A program made the position numbers and the translations under genes. A DNA stretch of 56,088 nucleotides, from assembly GCA_000622025.1 (NCBI GenBank), contig KK211390.1, positions 66,314-122,401 of the forward strand, given 5' to 3'. Below the pieces are notes generated by a model. The model ran no database searches. It was not told the origin of the DNA and saw nothing but the letters and a program-made list of their open reading frames with translations. Of this stretch, positions 8,527 to 16,303 are shown piece by piece. Origin of the DNA: Lachnospiraceae bacterium AD3010. Lineage in GTDB: Bacteria; Bacillota; Clostridia; Lachnospirales; Lachnospiraceae. The first letter of the stretch is position 1. Each line of letters begins with the position of its first letter.

Positions 8527-10272
8527 TTACTTAAGTGTCCAGAGCTCGGTTTTCCAGACCTGTCTGCCCGTGCGGAGCTTGTACTCTCCGGATTTTTTGT
8601 ATTTTAGTGAGAGATCGCTTCTGTCGAATACCTCATCAAAGCCCTCAATATATGAAACAAGGGAATACTCTCCCTTTCTCACCCTGTCAAGGATCTTCTC
8701 CCTGAAGGCAAAATGTGAGGTAAAGATATTTTCGGCATAGGGATACCTTGCCATCTTGTCGGGATGCCTGTGATAGCTCTCATAAAACCTTTCCGAGACC
8801 ACAAAGGGCTGTCCTGTGTTGTAGATATAGATATCATGCTCTATGCCATAGTATCCGAGAAGCGGATAAAGATACATATCGCCGTCATTTTCACTCAAAA
8901 GCTTCTCCGCCTTTTCCCATTCCGTATGATCCTCTTCCGATAAAGGGGATACCGGCAGCCTTTCATCTGCCCGGGAAATCGGAAAACCGATAAACATCAA
9001 AAACAACGCCGACAGTATAAGAAGTGATGTCCTTTGGTTCACACCAAATAAGCCTTTTACACTGAGCTCCATGCTGAATTTTTTGAAGAGAACAAGCGCC
9101 CCCATGATAAGTGCGGGCATAAACAGCTCAAGGTAATAGGAAAGCCAGGCTCCGTCATTCTGTCCGAGATACAAAAGACAGATCCCGGATACGGCCATAT
9201 GGATCAACATCAGAAGATCAAAGGGCTCTATCCCCGCATTCCTTCCGGCCTCAATAAATACCTGTATGCCCCTGCTTGTGCCTGCTTCTTCCGACTTGAG
9301 CTTTTTCCATTCCCTGATAAAGGCTGCGAAGAAATAAATACATCCCACCGCCTCTGCAATAAAAAATGTTAAGAATATACCGCCCAGGGACATTATCTGC
9401 TGGAAATTAAATTCCATACCGCTCATCCTGACACTTCCTCTTTTCACTGTGGAAGCAATGCCTGTTCCCGGCCCCTTGGCAAAATACAGCATATAGGTCT
9501 CGAAAAGAGGACAGCTTAGCTTCAGCAGGGCAACGGTTCCCGCGGCTATAACCCCAAAGGATATCAGATATTTCAAGACATTTTTTAACCCTTTAAATAA
9601 GAAGAAAAATGCCGTTACAGTTCCTGCGATCAGGAGAAAATACTGTTTCGTAAAAAATACTGCAACAGTCAGAAGGGCGCAGATTATTTCCTTTCCCTTA
9701 AAATCCCGGACTGTCAGGAGGAAGATGATCAGCATCATAATGCAAAGACCCATGCTGTCCGGATTGGCATTGACGTAATTATAGCGCCAGTTACAGTTGA
9801 TAAGAAAAATAAAGGCCGCCAGCCCAAGTGTCATAGATCCGGTTTTCTTCCATACAGGATAAAATGCCAGTGAAGCGGAGATCAGGATAAAGACAAAGGT
9901 CATAAGATAGTGAAGGAGTATGATATCCGGGGAAAATCCCAGGGTCCGGAGTATCGTACCCACACCTGCCACTACAAGTGAATAAAGAGGTCCGTACAGA
10001 TAGATAAAAGGCGGATATTCGCCGTTAAGAGCGCTCAATGCATAGGGATTGTTTCCCTTCATCAGCTCCTCTGTCATCAATACGTTGGCGCACTCCCTGT
10101 ATTCATTGGGAATATTTAAGTCCGAAAAGGTATGGGAAAGAATCCCCCCCAGAATATAAAGAGCAATAAACACCAGGGGCAGAAACATCAGTGCGATTAT
10201 TTTTTCATAGGTACCTTTTTCTGAAAAAGAAAGCCGGATCCTTTCGAGTCCGGCCTGAATTGGATTATTCAT
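8527..10272 (-). CDS. Polytopic membrane protein, GT-C glycosyltransferase-like
   Basis: A 581-residue protein with roughly ten or more hydrophobic segments from about residue 27 to 460 and a soluble C-terminal tail of about 120 residues. The loop after the first membrane segment contains NPYALSALNGEYPPFIYLYGPLYSLV. This resembles the PY...YPP pattern of lipid-linked-sugar transferases of the GT-C/PMT group, where acidic loop residues are catalytic. A role in glycosylating surface material is inferred; no family could be confirmed. It starts 3 bases after the preceding Lys/Ala-rich gene, so the two are probably co-transcribed. Confidence 0.65.
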   Translation of the reverse strand: MNNPIQAGLERIRLSFSEKGTYEKIIALMFLPLVFIALYILGGILSHTFSDLNIPNEYRECANVLMTEELMKGNNPYALSALNGEYPPFIYLYGPLYSLVVAGVGTILRTLGFSPDIILLHYLMTFVFILISASLAFYPVWKKTGSMTLGLAAFIFLINCNWRYNYVNANPDSMGLCIMMLIIFLLTVRDFKGKEIICALLTVAVFFTKQYFLLIAGTVTAFFFLFKGLKNVLKYLISFGVIAAGTVALLKLSCPLFETYMLYFAKGPGTGIASTVKRGSVRMSGMEFNFQQIMSLGGIFLTFFIAEAVGCIYFFAAFIREWKKLKSEEAGTSRGIQVFIEAGRNAGIEPFDLLMLIHMAVSGICLLYLGQNDGAWLSYYLELFMPALIMGALVLFKKFSMELSVKGLFGVNQRTSLLILSALFLMFIGFPISRADERLPVSPLSEEDHTEWEKAEKLLSENDGDMYLYPLLGYYGIEHDIYIYNTGQPFVVSERFYESYHRHPDKMARYPYAENIFTSHFAFREKILDRVRKGEYSLVSYIEGFDEVFDRSDLSLKYKKSGEYKLRTGRQVWKTELWTLK

Positions 10273-10275
10273 AAA

Positions 10276-10833
10276 TCAGATCGCAAAGCTTCCTGTATCT
10301 TCACCGTTATTAACTGCAAAGTACACAGCTGAATCCTCAGGTTTGATATAGAAGGTAACTTCCTTTACATCAGAAGCCTTTCTTCCGTAATCCTTTGTCC
10401 ATACATCATTGAATCTTTCCCTAATCTGCTCAGTGCTTACTTCACGTCCCCTGAACTGTACAACCATATTCTCGCTTACGCTTGCTGCCTTCTTTGCAGG
10501 TGCCTTCTTGGCTGCAGGCTTCTTTGCAGTGCTTGTCTTCTTCGCTGCAGGCTTCTTTGCGGTAGTTGTCTTCTTTGCCGCTGTCTTTGTGGCTGTCTCG
10601 CTCTTCTTTGCTGCGCTATCGGTCTTCTTGGCTGCGCTCTTCTTTGCTGCAGGCTTCTTTGCAGTGCTTGTCTTCTTCGCTGCGGGCTTCTTCTCAGCTG
10701 CCTTTGCGGGAGCTGCTGCCTTAGGCGCCTCTGCCTTCTCTTCTGTCTTCTTCACTTCAGCTGCGGGAGCTGCCTTAACATCTTCCTTGACATCGGTGGT
10801 TGCAGCTGCGATAGCTCTTTTCTGAATTGCCAT
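10276..10833 (-). CDS. Lys/Ala-rich H1-like protein with C-terminal DUF6465-like domain
   Basis: 185 residues in two parts. Residues 1 to about 115 are almost only Ala, Lys, Thr, Pro and Ser, with repeated AAKKTSTAKKPAAKK blocks like the tails of histone H1 or bacterial nucleoid proteins. The last 70 residues form a compact domain (VVQFRGREVSTEQIRERFND, ending near YFAVNNGEDTGSFAI). From memory this matches a Lachnospiraceae family labelled DUF6465; its function is unknown. DNA binding through the basic tail is inference. It has a near-consensus promoter and is followed after 3 bases by the GT-C-like gene. Confidence 0.75.
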   Translation of the reverse strand: MAIQKRAIAAATTDVKEDVKAAPAAEVKKTEEKAEAPKAAAPAKAAEKKPAAKKTSTAKKPAAKKSAAKKTDSAAKKSETATKTAAKKTTTAKKPAAKKTSTAKKPAAKKAPAKKAASVSENMVVQFRGREVSTEQIRERFNDVWTKDYGRKASDVKEVTFYIKPEDSAVYFAVNNGEDTGSFAI

Positions 10834-10917
10834 TTTTCTTTCCCTCCAGATAAAATAATTCGTTCCGGAACTCCTGAATCCGGGACAATATCGACAACAA
10901 AAATCCTCTAATAACCG

Positions 10918-10946
10918 ATAATAGCCCTATTTTTCAGCTATGTCAA
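10918..10946 (-). promoter_or_regulatory. Sigma-A promoter of the Lys/Ala-rich gene
   Basis: Minus-strand TTGACA (10941-10946), 17-base spacer, TATTAT (10918-10923). This near-consensus promoter sits about 85 bases upstream of the start and suggests high expression. Confidence 0.85.
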
Positions 10947-10964
10947 CGGTTTGTGCTCATATTT

Positions 10965-11055
10965 TGTCATCCTGCCTTTTTGTCATCCTGCCTTTTTGTC
11001 ATCCTGCCTTTTTGTCATCCTGAGCGTAAGCGAAGGAGCTTAGCGAAGGAGCTTT
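10965..11055 (+). repeat. Hairpin repeat preceded by three truncated 17-bp copies
   Basis: Three tandem 17-bp units begin TGTCATCCTGCC, the left end of the hairpin repeat, and lead into a copy with core GA-GC-GTAA-GC-GA. This, the promoter at 10918-10946 and the palindrome at 11195-11219 are all I see in the 413-base gap 10834-11246. Confidence 0.8.
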
Positions 11056-11194
11056 GTTCACAACGTGTTAACAAACTATTTGAAAAATCTTCATTCACAA
11101 ATTGAATTTTGTACACAAGATTTGGGTATACTCATAGTATCAAAAACGACAGCTTCCATAGTAGTTAATACTATATTAAAACTTTTTCATAATA

Positions 11195-11219
11195 ATGCCA
11201 GGTGCCCGGCACCTGGCAT
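11195..11219. repeat. 25-bp perfect palindrome upstream of the GNAT gene
   Basis: Two perfect 12-base arms (ATGCCAGGTGCC and GGCACCTGGCAT) flank a single central C. It lies 28 bases before the GNAT start codon. It could be a dimeric operator or a fold-back element. No T-tract follows, so it is not a typical terminator. Confidence 0.8.
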
Positions 11220-11246
11220 CCTCCCTTTTAAAGGCACTTTCTCATT

Positions 11247-12125
11247 ATGAAGGACCTGAAAAACTGCTTTTTCTCCATATCCGACCCCCGCACTCCCTGG
11301 CTTGACGAGCTTATGGCCGATCTCAGTAAGGAGGGCGTGAATCTTTATTCGCTTGAACCCGGAAGGAAAATACCGGAAGGAAGCATACCTGACGGCTCCT
11401 ATACCGTTACCGATAATGAAACCGGCGTTGATTTTGCCCGTTACCACGATACAGGCTATGTACTGTACAAAATACCGGAAACCATTCCCTGCCGGACCTT
11501 TCCCTCTTCCGCTTCCGAAATATACTCCGGCGCCCAGTGTATAATTGAGGGCTTTGATGAGATAACCCCGGACTTCCTGGAAAAAATGTATCAGAGAAAG
11601 CGTGGTATTCCCTGGACCATTCTGGAAACAGAGCGCACAGTCCTGCGGGAGCTTGCTCTCAGTGACATAGACGACCTTTTTCTGCTTTATGAGGATCCGG
11701 AGATACAGCGCTTCATACCTCCCTTAATGCCCACAAAGGAAGAAGAAACAGAATTCCAGAAAGCCTATATTGAAAAAATGTACGGCTTTTTCGGCTACGG
11801 CTTCTGGAACATCATTGACAAAGAGAGCGGCAGGCTGATAGGAAGAGCCGGCATAAGCAACCGCCAGGGCTTCGATATACCGGAGCTCGGCTACCTTCTG
11901 GACAGGGAATACCGGGGAAGGGGGATTGCCTGTGAGGTCTGCACTTCCGTTATTACTTACGGGAAAAGAATACTTGGGATAGAAGAGCTCAATGCTTTTA
12001 TACAGAAAGAAAATCTCCCCTCCATCCGGCTCGCCGAAAAGATCGGTTTCGCGGATACAGGGGAGAAGATTTCAGGTGTCAACACTCAGACGCTGAGGAG
12101 ATATCATCTAAAGATCCTTCGCTGA
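11247..12125 (+). CDS. GNAT acetyltransferase with N-terminal HAD-like domain
   Basis: 292 residues. The C-terminal half (from about residue 125, TERTVLRELALSDIDDLFLL) is a RimJ-like GNAT domain with the acetyl-CoA loop RGRGIACEV near residue 230 and the typical ending ENLPSIRLAEKIGF. The first 115 residues (DGSYTVTDNETGVDFARYHDTGY, then GAQCIIEGFDEITPDFLEKMYQRKRGIPW) resemble the HAD-like leader found before GNAT domains in other Lachnospiraceae. The substrate is unknown. The last four codons and stop (KILR, TGA) lie inside a hairpin repeat. It is the only plus-strand gene in the first 35 kb. Confidence 0.85.
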   Translation: MKDLKNCFFSISDPRTPWLDELMADLSKEGVNLYSLEPGRKIPEGSIPDGSYTVTDNETGVDFARYHDTGYVLYKIPETIPCRTFPSSASEIYSGAQCIIEGFDEITPDFLEKMYQRKRGIPWTILETERTVLRELALSDIDDLFLLYEDPEIQRFIPPLMPTKEEETEFQKAYIEKMYGFFGYGFWNIIDKESGRLIGRAGISNRQGFDIPELGYLLDREYRGRGIACEVCTSVITYGKRILGIEELNAFIQKENLPSIRLAEKIGFADTGEKISGVNTQTLRRYHLKILR

Positions 12126-12180
12126 CGCTCAGGATGACATATGTTGCTGACGCTCAGGATGACATAAACACGCTCAGTGT
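12111..12180 (-). repeat. Hairpin repeat overlapping the GNAT 3-prime end
   Basis: A minus-strand copy with outer stem ATCCT/AGGAT and GTCA loop (12111-12140) is followed by degenerating tail copies up to 12180. It overlaps the GNAT stop codon and abuts the fba stop. Confidence 0.8.
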
Positions 12181-12191
12181 CTGTCAGGCGC

Positions 12192-13133
12192 TCAGGCCTT
12201 GTTGTCTGAACCAAGAACGTTGATTATCTTGTTGTGAACGATATCCTTTACATACTGGCGTCCGTCAGCGATGTACTGTCTGGGATCAAAGTGATCGGGG
12301 TGCGCTGCCATATGCTCACGGATACCTGCAGTCATACCGAGACGAAGATCCGAGTCGATATTGATCTTGCAGACAGATCTCTTTGCAGCTTCACGAAGCT
12401 GATCCTCGGGGATACCGATGGCATCCTTCAGAGCTCCGCCGTTGCTGTTAATGATCTTCACGTATTCCTGGGGAACGGATGAAGAACCGTGGAGCACGAT
12501 GGGGAATCCGGGAAGTCTCTTTGAGATCTCCTCAAGGATATCCAGACGGATGTGAGGATCTGTTCCGGGCTTAAACTTATATGCGCCGTGGCTGGTTCCG
12601 ATGGCGATCGCAAGGGAATCAACTCCTGTGCGCTCTACAAACTCAACTACCTGATCGGGATTTGTATACTGTGCAGTCTCTGCAGCCACATTAACATCAT
12701 CCTCAACACCTGCAAGGGTTCCAAGCTCTGCTTCTACAACAACACCCTTGTCATGAGCATACTCCGCAACCTTCTTTGATATTTCCACGTTCTCATCAAA
12801 AGGCTTTGAAGAAGCATCTATCATAACTGATGTGAATCCGTTATCAACGCAGTCCTTGCAGACATCAAAATCTGCACCGTGGTCAAGGTGAAGAGCGATG
12901 GGGATCTCATCCTTTGTAGCTTCTACTGCAGCTTCAACAAGATGCTTCAGATAAGCAGACTGTGCATACTTTCTGGCACCTGCAGATGCCTGCAGGATAA
13001 CAGGTGAATGAAGCTCCCAGGCAGCCTCTGTAATGCCCTGGACTATTTCCATATTATTCACATTGAAAGCTCCGATGGCATATCCTCCGCTGTAGGCCTT
13101 TTTGAACATCTCGGTAGTTGTAACTAATGGCAT
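12192..13133 (-). CDS. fba: Fructose-bisphosphate aldolase, class II
   Basis: Zinc-dependent glycolytic enzyme splitting fructose-1,6-bisphosphate into dihydroxyacetone phosphate and glyceraldehyde-3-phosphate. The 313 residues contain the metal and substrate motifs ALHLDHG (about residue 82), VEAELGTLAG (about 134), IGTSHGAYK (about 180), VLHGSSSVP (about 211) and KINIDSD (about 258). It starts at an ATG behind AAAGGATGG and appears monocistronic. Confidence 0.97.
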   Translation of the reverse strand: MPLVTTTEMFKKAYSGGYAIGAFNVNNMEIVQGITEAAWELHSPVILQASAGARKYAQSAYLKHLVEAAVEATKDEIPIALHLDHGADFDVCKDCVDNGFTSVMIDASSKPFDENVEISKKVAEYAHDKGVVVEAELGTLAGVEDDVNVAAETAQYTNPDQVVEFVERTGVDSLAIAIGTSHGAYKFKPGTDPHIRLDILEEISKRLPGFPIVLHGSSSVPQEYVKIINSNGGALKDAIGIPEDQLREAAKRSVCKINIDSDLRLGMTAGIREHMAAHPDHFDPRQYIADGRQYVKDIVHNKIINVLGSDNKA

Positions 13134-13214
13134 ATCATTTCCATCCTTTCTTATTGATTATTATTATATATGAACACCGCTATTGCTATACGGTGAACCT
13201 ATACGGTAATATAT

Positions 13215-13346
13215 AAGATTCTTCGCTGCGCTCAGAATGACATTTGACGTCAGTCCGAAGGACTGATGTCACGGCGACATCTTTGAGCGATAGCGAAAAG
13301 ATGTTGGTTGTAGATGAATAGAATATCTTTCGCTCAGAATGACATT
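13215..13346. repeat. Hairpin-repeat cluster with GCA loop and transplanted core
   Basis: It begins with a minus-strand copy with a GCA triloop (13215-13243). A hairpin TCAGTCC-GAA-GGACTGA follows (about 13250-13270). A plus-strand copy at 13277-13304 then has the core GA-GC-GATA-GC-GA on a different 8-bp stem (ACATCTTT/AAAGATGT). A tail copy at about 13328-13343 runs into the end of the lipid-kinase gene. Confidence 0.85.
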
Positions 13347-14254
13347 TTATCCGGTAATCCTGCATCCGCGGGTACCATTATTCCGAGAGATCTCCGGCAG
13401 TTCCGGATACTGACCTCCTTTAAGCTTCCCCCGAACTCACCGTCAAGGGTCCAGGACACCGGTTCGCTGCTCTCGAAACTGATCTCACTGGTTTTAAAGT
13501 AGCTTACGAAATCATTGGAGCTTCCATTCATCACGGCTCCCGCCACCTCTCCAAGCTCAACCGGATCTTCGGGCTTTTTGATGAGAGCAACCTCGAAGAG
13601 TCCGTCATCCAGTATCACATTCTGTCTTGCAGGGCTCTTGAATCCCGCAATGGAAACGGAATTACTGATCATTCCGTAAACATACTCATTTTCCTCGGTT
13701 ATGCCGTCATGCTCCACCTTCATCCGGAAGGATTCCATTGGCCCGCCTATCCTTGACATGGCTTCCATTATGTAGGCCAAATGTCCGAAGGTGTTCTTCA
13801 GATCCTGTTCGGTCCCGTAAGAGATATCCGTAAACATCCCGAAAGCCGCAACATATACGAAGTTCTTGTCATTAAAGGAACCCGTGTCGCACTTAAACTC
13901 CACGCCCCCGGTCACGACCTCCGCTGCCTTCCGCATATCTTTCGGGATTTTCAGTGTTCTTGCGAAATCATTGGTACTTCCCGCGGGAACGTATCCGATC
14001 GGGATCCTTTTTTCCCGCTGCATCATACCGGCCACAACCTCATCCAGTGTCCCGTCTCCTCCGGAACATACCAGAATATCGTAACCGTCCTTCATCTCCA
14101 CGGCTGCCCGTGAAGCATCCCCTCTCTCCTGAGTAGGATAAACCGTAACCTCGAAGCCCGCTTTGACAAAAATGTCTATGATATCCAGAAGATTACTGCG
14201 GATCCTCTCCATTCCGGCATGGGGGTTGTATATGAAATACATTTTCTTTTGCAT
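13334..14254 (-). CDS. Diacylglycerol kinase family lipid kinase
   Basis: Phosphorylates a membrane lipid such as diacylglycerol, or a related lipid. The 306 residues carry the catalytic-domain signatures IYNPHAG at the N-terminus, SGGDGTLDEVVAG near residue 65 and PAGSTNDFARTL near 88, and match the DgkB/YegS type in length. I use the ATG at 14254, which overlaps the upstream stop as TGATG; an in-frame TTG lies one codon earlier. It is the last gene of murB-rapZ-whiA-crh-kinase. The exact lipid cannot be read from sequence. Confidence 0.9.
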   Translation of the reverse strand: MQKKMYFIYNPHAGMERIRSNLLDIIDIFVKAGFEVTVYPTQERGDASRAAVEMKDGYDILVCSGGDGTLDEVVAGMMQREKRIPIGYVPAGSTNDFARTLKIPKDMRKAAEVVTGGVEFKCDTGSFNDKNFVYVAAFGMFTDISYGTEQDLKNTFGHLAYIMEAMSRIGGPMESFRMKVEHDGITEENEYVYGMISNSVSIAGFKSPARQNVILDDGLFEVALIKKPEDPVELGEVAGAVMNGSSNDFVSYFKTSEISFESSEPVSWTLDGEFGGSLKEVSIRNCRRSLGIMVPADAGLPDKMSF

Positions 14255-14520
14255 CAACCTGCGGCCAACTCACCCTTCAGATATCTGCAGATCTCACCGG
14301 CAGCATTCTCTTCGTCGCTGCCATCGGTCACTACATCAACTCTGTCTCCGTTTTTCAGGGCAAGAGTCATCATTCCCATAATACTCTTGGCATTCACATG
14401 CTTTTCATCATACTCGATATAAACAGTGGCCTCGTACTGGCTTGCAGTCTGCACAAGCATGGCTATGGGTCTGGTATCCGTTCCTCCCTGCATGGATACT
14501 TCAACTGTTTTCCTGGTCAT
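14254..14520 (-). CDS. crh: Crh-like HPr family protein (Asp15, Ser46)
   Basis: 88-residue HPr fold. At the phosphotransfer site the usual His15 is Asp (GGTDTRPIAMLVQTA). The regulatory site is intact: Ser46 in NAKSIMGMM, the target of HPr kinase. This pairing, no His15 but Ser46 kept, defines Crh in Bacillus, where the residue is Gln. Crh cannot pass phosphate to sugar permeases but can act in catabolite repression once phosphorylated on serine. Position after whiA and rapZ matches crh in Bacillus. AGGAGG precedes the ATG. It overlaps whiA by 20 bases. Catabolite function here is inferred. Confidence 0.85.
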   Translation of the reverse strand: MTRKTVEVSMQGGTDTRPIAMLVQTASQYEATVYIEYDEKHVNAKSIMGMMTLALKNGDRVDVVTDGSDEENAAGEICRYLKGELAAG

Positions 14521-15433
14521 AAAGATTCCTCCTTAGATCATCCGCTATCCGGCTGAGCTTCCGCAGCCTGTGGTTTACCCCCGATTTACCCACCGGCGGA
14601 TTTAGAAAATTGCCAAGTTCCTTTAATGCCGTATCGGGATACTTTAGCCTGACCTCGGCCATCTCCCTTAAGGCATCGTCCAGAAAACCAAACCCCTTTT
14701 TCTCCATGATAAACTCAATATCATTAACCTGTCTCACAGCAGCGCTGACCGTCTTCTTTATATTAGCGGTCTCGCAGTTCACGCGACGGTTCACGTTGTT
14801 CCGCATATCCTTGTATATGCGGGCATTCTCCATCTCCATAAGAGCTGCCGGCGCTTCCATGATGTTCAGCATGGTAACTATGTCATCACCCTCCTTCAGA
14901 TATACGACAAAGCTACGCTTTCTCCCGGCAATACGGCTTTCGATATTGAAGCTCCCTATTATACTGCGGAGATCCTCCGCTTTCTCCTGAGAATCACACA
15001 CAAACTCCATGTGATAGGATCCCTTCGGGTCACTGACCGAACCGCCTGAGAGAAAAGCCCCCCTGATAAGATTTCTCCTGCAGCACGATCTCTCGTATAA
15101 TAAACTGTCAAGCTTCCTGTCTCCCGGCCGTATCTTCAGCATCGACAGAACCTCGGAAGCCGCCCTTCCCTTCAGCAAAAGCCTGTAAACAGGGATTTTC
15201 CCCCATCTCACCTGAACATCAGCACTTATTCTAATGGTTTTTCTTAATAATGTAAAGCATATTCTGATGACGGCCTCATTCTCGGAGTGAAAAGCTATCC
15301 TGTCCTCTCCCCCGCAGCTGAAGGAAATATCGGCAGTCATCAGGGTTATCCCTGCAAGAAGAGCTGTCCTGCAGTGCCTGGCTTCGGGTATATCCAGGCT
15401 TATCTCCTTTTTAACATCCTGTGAAAATGACAT
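14501..15433 (-). CDS. whiA: DNA-binding protein WhiA
   Basis: Conserved Gram-positive protein affecting cell division and chromosome segregation, with an N-terminal LAGLIDADG-type fold lacking nuclease activity and a C-terminal helix-turn-helix. The start MSFSQDVKKEI and the block RSCCRRNLIRGAFLSGGSV (about residue 115) are typical. The C-terminal part has LKELGNFLNPPVGKSGVNHR. 310 residues is the expected size. It lies 3 bases after rapZ and overlaps crh by 20 bases, so translation is probably coupled. Confidence 0.96.
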   Translation of the reverse strand: MSFSQDVKKEISLDIPEARHCRTALLAGITLMTADISFSCGGEDRIAFHSENEAVIRICFTLLRKTIRISADVQVRWGKIPVYRLLLKGRAASEVLSMLKIRPGDRKLDSLLYERSCCRRNLIRGAFLSGGSVSDPKGSYHMEFVCDSQEKAEDLRSIIGSFNIESRIAGRKRSFVVYLKEGDDIVTMLNIMEAPAALMEMENARIYKDMRNNVNRRVNCETANIKKTVSAAVRQVNDIEFIMEKKGFGFLDDALREMAEVRLKYPDTALKELGNFLNPPVGKSGVNHRLRKLSRIADDLRRNLYDQENS

Positions 15434-15436
15434 GTG

Positions 15437-16303
15437 TCACCGCCGAAGGCTGTCCTTCAAAATATCCCTGTGCTCTATCCTTATGCCGTAGCCGCCCTTG
15501 CTTTCAAGGCGCTCATAGAGCCTGTTTGCCAGAGTAACACTCCTGTGCTTCCCACCGGTACAGCCGATTCCGATGACAAGCTGGTTCTTCCCCTCTATGA
15601 CATAATTCGGGATAAGAAATTCTATGAGATCCTGCAGCTTATCGAGGAAGATGCCTGCCTCCTTAAAGCCCATTACATAGTCCTGAACTTCTTTATCCTC
15701 ACCGCTTTTATTCTTAAGCTCGTCAATATAATAGGGATTGGGTAGAAATCTCACGTCAAATACCAGATCGCAGTCATTAGGTATCCCATACTTATAACCG
15801 AAGGAAAGCACAGTGATAAAGAGATTCCCGTAGTCCTTGTTCTTGGAAAAGATATTATCTATCTCATTCTTAAGCTCCCTGACAAGAAGGTGACTTGAAT
15901 CAATGATATAGGAAGCCTCCTTTTTCAGGAACTTAAGGATCTCCCTTTCCTTCCTAATACCGTCCTCAACCCTGCCGTTCATAACCAGCGGATGGGCTCT
16001 CCTTGTCTCCTTGAAACGCTTTACCAGGACATCATCCTCGCAGTCAAGGAAAAGGATCTCAAAGGAATACCCTGCATCCTTCATATCCTTCAGTGCCTGA
16101 TCGACCTTTGAAAGCCCGGTCCTGACATCGATCCCAACCGCGACCTTCTGAAGTTCCGAATTCGGCTCATAAGCGAGTTCGGCAAACTTCCCGATAAGGG
16201 GTACAGGCAGATTATCCACGCAGAAGTATCCGAGATCCTCCAGCATCTTTAAGGATGTGCTCTTTCCGGCCCCGCTCATTCCGGTTACAATGACAAATTT
16301 CAT
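15437..16303 (-). CDS. rapZ: RNase adapter / nucleotide-binding protein RapZ (YvcJ)
   Basis: P-loop protein of the RapZ/YvcJ family. It has Walker A VTGMSGAGKST at residues 6-16, DNLP near 31, and the conserved C-terminal block IGIGCTGGKHRSVTLANRL. In enterobacteria RapZ guides decay of small RNAs that control glmS; in Firmicutes YvcJ has a less clear role. 288 residues is normal. The ATG overlaps the murB stop by 4 bases, and whiA follows after 3 bases. Confidence 0.96.
   Translation of the reverse strand: MKFVIVTGMSGAGKSTSLKMLEDLGYFCVDNLPVPLIGKFAELAYEPNSELQKVAVGIDVRTGLSKVDQALKDMKDAGYSFEILFLDCEDDVLVKRFKETRRAHPLVMNGRVEDGIRKEREILKFLKKEASYIIDSSHLLVRELKNEIDNIFSKNKDYGNLFITVLSFGYKYGIPNDCDLVFDVRFLPNPYYIDELKNKSGEDKEVQDYVMGFKEAGIFLDKLQDLIEFLIPNYVIEGKNQLVIGIGCTGGKHRSVTLANRLYERLESKGGYGIRIEHRDILKDSLRR

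Noticed and set aside
10409-10825. Long plus-strand reading frame opposite the Lys/Ala-rich gene
   Set aside because: It is the antisense of AAKK-type repeats, giving an Ala/Phe-rich product with no family features; the minus-strand gene has a promoter and a conserved C-terminal domain.
13134-13214. Operator-like CACCG...CGGTG arms and repeated CTATACGGT upstream of fba
   Set aside because: Only 5-bp arms match and the centre is not symmetric; too weak to call a regulator site.
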